Shown: in pieces, positions 12,743-16,715 of the stretch | Position numbering within the stretch: the first letter of the stretch is position 1 | Layout of the letters: each line of letters opens with the position of its first letter | DNA from: an uncultured Clostridia bacterium | GTDB taxonomy: Bacteria; Bacillota; Clostridia; Oscillospirales; CAG-272 | Direction of reading: 5' to 3' | DNA: 16,715 nucleotides | NCBI GenBank assembly: GCA_945949385.1 | Contig: CAMFEL010000028.1 | Location: forward strand, 1 to 16,715 | Notes under the pieces: generated by a model | Told to the model about the DNA's origin: nothing | The model's input: only the letters and a program-made list of their open reading frames with translations | Database searches by the model: none | Program-made: the position numbers and the translations under genes

Positions 12743-15700
12743 TTATCTTCCCATTATGTATCTCAGAAGGAAGTTAGCGTCCATACCGTTTATCTTGGTG
12801 TCGCAGTTGTAGTCGTCTACCTTGAAATCGTAGGATTCCTTGTCAACTATAAGCCGTCCCAGCAGGATACGCTTGTAGTAGTTAAGGTCGGAGCCGTTCA
12901 GCTTGCCGTCTCCCGTGGTGTCGCCGTAGGGGCGTATTACGGCATCCACACGCGCCGCACCGCCGCTGACGTCGACCGTATAATCTCTGGGCGCATGTCC
13001 CTTTTTCATAAACCTGAGTGTATATGAGCCGGCGGAGTCACAGGGTATACTGTAAGTAGCCGAATTACCGCGGACGGTAACCTCGTTTTCCGCCTCAGTG
13101 GCACCCGCTGCAATAAGCTGAACGGTAACGTCAGCACTCTCGCTGCCGTAGCTTGTCACCGTGCCGGTAATATAAGCTCCCTCTACACCGCTTGCGGAGC
13201 ATTCAAAGTCCATATAAACCGTCAGCCCGCCGGAGCTGTTCATGTATAAATATTCACTCTTCCTGCCGTTGATATAAACGCTTGCGTCAATGTCAATGGT
13301 AAAACCTACTTCGGGATACACAGTAACCATCAGCCTGTAAATCTTACCGGCTTCAAACAGGTCGCCGTTTTCCAAGGTCTTAACGGCGGAGAGCTCACCG
13401 CTTCCGTCATAAGCCATTTCAACCCATGAGCTTGAAGAAGAGCTGATTTTATTCGCGGCCTTATCTATACTGACCCCGCCGCAAGCATTGCCCGCCACAG
13501 GCTCGGTCACCGTTGCTTCAACACTCCGTATCACTGTATCGGCTCCGGGAGAAAGGCACAGAGATACGTCAAGCTCTTCACAGTCTCCTGTGGGAGGATT
13601 AAAGGAATGTGAGCCGTTGTAGTCATAGATACTGGGAATGTTTACGCCGTTGGCAGTCACCTTTAAGTCACCGCTGCTCCAATACCTGTATCCGCCGTCA
13701 GCCACTCCGAAGGTTATCGTGCAATAATAGTTGTGCCCGTCCTCAAAAACAGCTCCGTCCGCCATATCAATCCAGGTATACTCTTCGTCGGTGCCGTTGT
13801 CTACCCAGCAAACATCCTTAACGGTAATCATTTCGTTTGGTCTTTGCGAAAGATTATTTATTGAAACCATGAAATCACCTATACTGTCGCCCGATTCCGG
13901 TTTTGTATAGCTGAAGTCGACTTCCTTAATTTCATACTGCTGTATATAGTAATCAATGCTGAACCATACGCAGCCGTCAAAGTAGTCATAATAGTCGGCT
14001 GTTTTGCCGTTTATGGTTACATTCATACCGCTTCCCTTTGTATCGGGGAAAGCATACCCGTCATTGGGAATAAATCCTACCACTATGCGGCACGAATCAT
14101 CCGGTAATATTTCGTCGGCGCCGACAGCCTCATACAGTCCTAACACCTCTGCGACAGTAGTGTATTTAACGGGATCGCCCGAAACCGAATCCTTATATCC
14201 GTAGCTTGTAAATGCCTCAACACCGTCTACGGTAACATCGGCGGTATAAATTTTCTCTGCTGCCGTATAGGAGTAACTGTAAACTACCTGAGTGCTGTCA
14301 GCGGAAGCGGAGACAAAGCTCGCCTGAAGATTGTCGTTAAATTTAACCTTCAAAGAGTTTTTATCCGCAAAGGCATAGCCGTCACCTACCGTCAGAGTCA
14401 CCTTGACTGTATACTTCTTCCACGCCGTAAAAGTGTCGGAGGAGCTCATGTCCTTTTTATCCGTATCGTTGTACCATGCGATTGATTTTACACTGCAGTG
14501 GCTGCCCGAGCCAGTATTTGCGGAGAAGTCCGGGCGACCGCCGTCGACAGGCGTATCTATCCATGATATGCCCACATTGTAAATCTTTGTCGTATCCTTT
14601 ACGGTAAGCCGGAATCCGTATCCGCCCCTGAGCAGCAGCTCGCTGCCGCAATACAGCTCTATCATAAATCCGGGCTGCATTGTTCCCGCTGTGTTTGCGG
14701 TTATACGGTGGGTTACGGTACCCACACCGTCGGAATATGCAGGAGTCACTTCTTTCCATGCTCCGCCTTTGTTGTCTCTGACGCTGATTTTATAGCTGAA
14801 GCCCAGATCCTTGAATTCCTGCTCAAGGTCATCAAAAGTCCATGTCAGAGTATTGTTTGTACCTATTTCAACGGTACCGCGCATATCCTGCCCCAGGTTT
14901 TTGCCGTTCAGACTCACATCGTTAAAACGGCAGTATTCGGCATTGTCAATAATGATAAAAGACTCCGTGTCCTGCTTTGCCAGATCCCCAAGGGTTATCT
15001 GTGACGCCGTCTTCACTTCACCGTTAAGCATCAGTATGCATCCGGGGTCTGACATCTTGACAAGATTTTTCTTGTTCAGATAATCCGAGCCGTTGTTAAG
15101 ATAAATAAAGCTCTTTGAGGTAAAGTTCACCGGGCCGTAATACTCACCGCCGTTAAGCATGGGCGCTATAAAGTATTCAAAACCCCACTGCTGGCTGTAA
15201 AGGCTCATATGGTATCTGTCAAAGTGTCTTACGGAGTATCCGTTGTCGGAGATAAAGACACCGTCGTTAATTGTCAGATCCTCTCCGTACCTGTACTTTT
15301 CGTAATAATCGTTTTCGGGGTCTGCCCAACCTGAATTACCGACATAAATCGTCTCTATTCCGAAAGCAGCAAGGTCTCTTGCTCCGAAGTTATCTTTCTT
15401 TACGGTAACACCGTCGCAGTACGCCTCAAAGCGGCCGCCGTTGATAACGGTTTTTATATTGGATGCAATCACCGTACCGCGGTACCGTACGGCATCGTTC
15501 AGGCAGTGAGTTCCGTTGCTGAACTTCAGCGTGTCGCAGTTCATTTTGTAATTGCCGCCTTCGATTATCAGTTTGCCGCTGAATAAACTGGTTGACTGCT
15601 CAATAAGCGTTTTGACGCCGTCAAGATAACCCCACAACCAATATGTATTGGACATATCTATATGCAGAGCCGCAAGCTGACTGTCTTTCCATTGGTGAGC

Positions 15701-16519
15701 TTCGAACTCGATTCCTCCGCCGCCCCTGGAGTCCTTTATAGTAAAGACGGTTTCCATGTCCTTGATATAATAGTTCGGATGTACCTTGATTTCAATAAAG
15801 CTCTCCAGAATACTGTTCTCATCCTGAGGCAGATCGGCGTCGCCGTACATAGTATAACCGTTAAAATCAAGTGTCATATTTCTGAACACACTCAACTGTA
15901 CCATATACACAGTGTTGCGCGGCAGATCGTCAGCGTCAAGATAAAGATTGCTTTGCAGCCGCACCGTAATATTCTCCGCAGCCATCATCGAAAATGCGTC
16001 GCTTTTTGCCTCTCTGAAAGCTTCTTTCAGCTCGCCCCAGGTGCTTACATCAATGATTTGTTCGTCCTTGTGAAAGGCAACCATTGATTTATGGATTATG
16101 CGCATTTCGGGATAGCTGGCATACACTCCTATGTCTTTTGCTTTGCTTCCGTTAACCGTCGCATTAAGCTCTTTTCTGTCAGCAAAGCTGTATCCGTCCT
16201 CCGGATAAAGAACTATCGCAATTTCGTATTTCTTCCCGGCAACAAATGTTTCATCATCACCCATTCTGTACGTTGCCCCATAGACACACCAGTAAACTTC
16301 ATCAATATAATAACCGCAGTCCTCCGGTATGACGCAGTCATATTTGGGTGTTTCGCCTTCAACGGGCTCAATGACGCCGGTTATGTCAACGCTGTCTATA
16401 AGCGTTACATCATCTGCCGACGCCGTCATGCTCATGGCCGGGAGCAGACCCAGCACCATGGTCAGTGCAAGAAACAGGCTGAGTAGCCGTTTCGGTTTTG
16501 CTTTTTTTGTGTTGCTCAT
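12743..16519 (-). CDS. Large secreted repeat protein with beta-helix-like core and C-terminal dockerin
   Basis: This 1258-residue protein has a signal peptide (cleavage after ASA, residue 35). A 100-residue module (R1, about 38-145) comes next, then a region of about 155-535 with recurrent IxGGxF/NGGxY turns (IIEGGNY, VINGGRF, TINDGVF, MLNGGEY), which suggests a parallel beta-helix. An Fn3-like region follows (about 548-640). Further modules are R2 (644-752), R3 (755-858), R4 (861-987) and R5 (995-1107), each with an aromatic/Asp-rich FxAGKxY...DGYxF...VNG core. A carboxypeptidase-regulatory-like domain (1117-1197) and a type I dockerin (1199-1258) end the chain. The dockerin loops have Ca ligands at D1200/D1204/N1208/D1211 and D1236/N1238/D1240/N1244/D1247. 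The dockerin would bind a cohesin, but no cohesin is in the window. Role: surface or extracellular, probably adhesion or glycan binding (inference). The start has AAGGAGG 8 nt upstream. Confidence 0.88.
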   Translation of the reverse strand: MSNTKKAKPKRLLSLFLALTMVLGLLPAMSMTASADDVTLIDSVDITGVIEPVEGETPKYDCVIPEDCGYYIDEVYWCVYGATYRMGDDETFVAGKKYEIAIVLYPEDGYSFADRKELNATVNGSKAKDIGVYASYPEMRIIHKSMVAFHKDEQIIDVSTWGELKEAFREAKSDAFSMMAAENITVRLQSNLYLDADDLPRNTVYMVQLSVFRNMTLDFNGYTMYGDADLPQDENSILESFIEIKVHPNYYIKDMETVFTIKDSRGGGGIEFEAHQWKDSQLAALHIDMSNTYWLWGYLDGVKTLIEQSTSLFSGKLIIEGGNYKMNCDTLKFSNGTHCLNDAVRYRGTVIASNIKTVINGGRFEAYCDGVTVKKDNFGARDLAAFGIETIYVGNSGWADPENDYYEKYRYGEDLTINDGVFISDNGYSVRHFDRYHMSLYSQQWGFEYFIAPMLNGGEYYGPVNFTSKSFIYLNNGSDYLNKKNLVKMSDPGCILMLNGEVKTASQITLGDLAKQDTESFIIIDNAEYCRFNDVSLNGKNLGQDMRGTVEIGTNNTLTWTFDDLEQEFKDLGFSYKISVRDNKGGAWKEVTPAYSDGVGTVTHRITANTAGTMQPGFMIELYCGSELLLRGGYGFRLTVKDTTKIYNVGISWIDTPVDGGRPDFSANTGSGSHCSVKSIAWYNDTDKKDMSSSDTFTAWKKYTVKVTLTVGDGYAFADKNSLKVKFNDNLQASFVSASADSTQVVYSYSYTAAEKIYTADVTVDGVEAFTSYGYKDSVSGDPVKYTTVAEVLGLYEAVGADEILPDDSCRIVVGFIPNDGYAFPDTKGSGMNVTINGKTADYYDYFDGCVWFSIDYYIQQYEIKEVDFSYTKPESGDSIGDFMVSINNLSQRPNEMITVKDVCWVDNGTDEEYTWIDMADGAVFEDGHNYYCTITFGVADGGYRYWSSGDLKVTANGVNIPSIYDYNGSHSFNPPTGDCEELDVSLCLSPGADTVIRSVEATVTEPVAGNACGGVSIDKAANKISSSSSSWVEMAYDGSGELSAVKTLENGDLFEAGKIYRLMVTVYPEVGFTIDIDASVYINGRKSEYLYMNSSGGLTVYMDFECSASGVEGAYITGTVTSYGSESADVTVQLIAAGATEAENEVTVRGNSATYSIPCDSAGSYTLRFMKKGHAPRDYTVDVSGGAARVDAVIRPYGDTTGDGKLNGSDLNYYKRILLGRLIVDKESYDFKVDDYNCDTKINGMDANFLLRYIMGR

Positions 16520-16549
16520 AAAAGTACCTCCTTAATAGAAGTGATATAT

Positions 16550-16586
16550 GCCATACTAAGTATCCGCCTTTCCTCCGGCGTATGGC
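16550..16586 (-). promoter_or_regulatory. Nested inverted repeats upstream of the dockerin gene
   Basis: GCCATAC (16550-16556) and GTATGGC (16580-16586) are perfect 7-bp arms. Inside, CGCC (16565-16568) and GGCG (16577-16580) can pair. They lie 31 nt from the dockerin gene's ATG, before its AAGGAGG. They could be a structured leader or an operator; no convincing promoter was found beside them. Confidence 0.45.
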
Positions 16587-16661
16587 CTCCGGGGAAAAGC
16601 ATGCTGTCTGTTTGAAACACAAGCGGAATGTTCATCCTATCAATCAGAACCACCGCCTTTC

Positions 16662-16715
16662 TTACAGACTGTCCATGACCGCAGCCATGTACTGTTCGGT
16701 CACGGTTCCAAAAAG
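16662..16715 (-). CDS. C-terminal end of an unidentified gene (runs off right edge)
   Basis: The last 17 codons before a TAA at 16662-16664 read LFGTVTEQYMAAVMDSL. This looks more like a natural C-terminus than the two other frames. Nothing more can be said about its function. A 142-bp spacer separates it from the dockerin gene. Confidence 0.4.
   Translation of the reverse strand, partial: LFGTVTEQYMAAVMDSL

Noticed and set aside
16518..16715. A 65-codon minus-strand frame (beginning FWNRDRTVHG at the edge) running to the dockerin gene's start.
   Set aside because: Its last codons simply read through the AAGGAGG site (IKEVLL), no start or family is visible, and the shorter LFGTVTEQYMAAVMDSL end looks more natural.

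Overview
The window looks like chromosomal DNA from a gut-type, low-to-mid GC Gram-positive Clostridia member (Oscillospiraceae/Ruminococcus-like). The evidence is strong AGGAGG-type ribosome binding sites, lipoproteins and a sortase-anchored SpaA-repeat protein of Gram-positive style, a very large secreted protein ending in a type I dockerin, and a cluster of genes resembling Bacillus subtilis ydjI-ydjG-ydjH. Taxonomy is inferred from gene content only; there is no rRNA or tRNA in the window.

Layout. (1) 1-1332, minus strand: a cut-off protein of unknown function preceded by rlmB, a 23S rRNA 2'-O-methyltransferase with a long basic N-terminal extension and a recognisable promoter. (2) 1416-5174: an AraC-family regulator (minus) divergent from a plus-strand operon of two Gfo/Idh/MocA-family oxidoreductases and an overlapping NUDIX hydrolase, closed by a strong terminator. 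The divergent spacer holds two perfect inverted repeats, one of which overlaps an extended -10 promoter that lacks a good -35. (3) 5175-5407: non-coding, several small hairpins. (4) 5408-11106, minus strand: a compact run of genes read from high to low coordinate. It starts with an SPFH-domain/zinc-ribbon protein (YdjI-like, broken by a frameshift), then a lipoprotein, a zinc-ribbon membrane protein (YdjG-like), a TPM-domain membrane protein (YdjH-like), a small lipocalin-like protein, a DUF6935-like protein and a second lipoprotein. By analogy with B. subtilis this is probably an envelope-stress or membrane-maintenance module with extra undescribed partners. (5) 11230-16519, minus strand: two surface or secreted proteins. 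One is a 408-residue protein with three SpaA/Cna-B-like isopeptide repeats and an NPPTG sorting signal. The other is a 1258-residue secreted protein with a beta-helix-like core, five copies of an unnamed module, a carboxypeptidase-regulatory-like domain and a C-terminal dockerin. A near-consensus promoter and a perfect 12-bp hairpin separate the two. (6) 16662-16715: the last codons of another minus-strand gene.

The most interesting points are the extended YdjGHI-like operon with its broken lead gene, the divergent operator architecture, the repeated unnamed module in the dockerin protein, and the 5'-terminal hairpin on the SpaA-protein mRNA. No CRISPR array, transposase, integrase, phage gene or RNA gene was seen.
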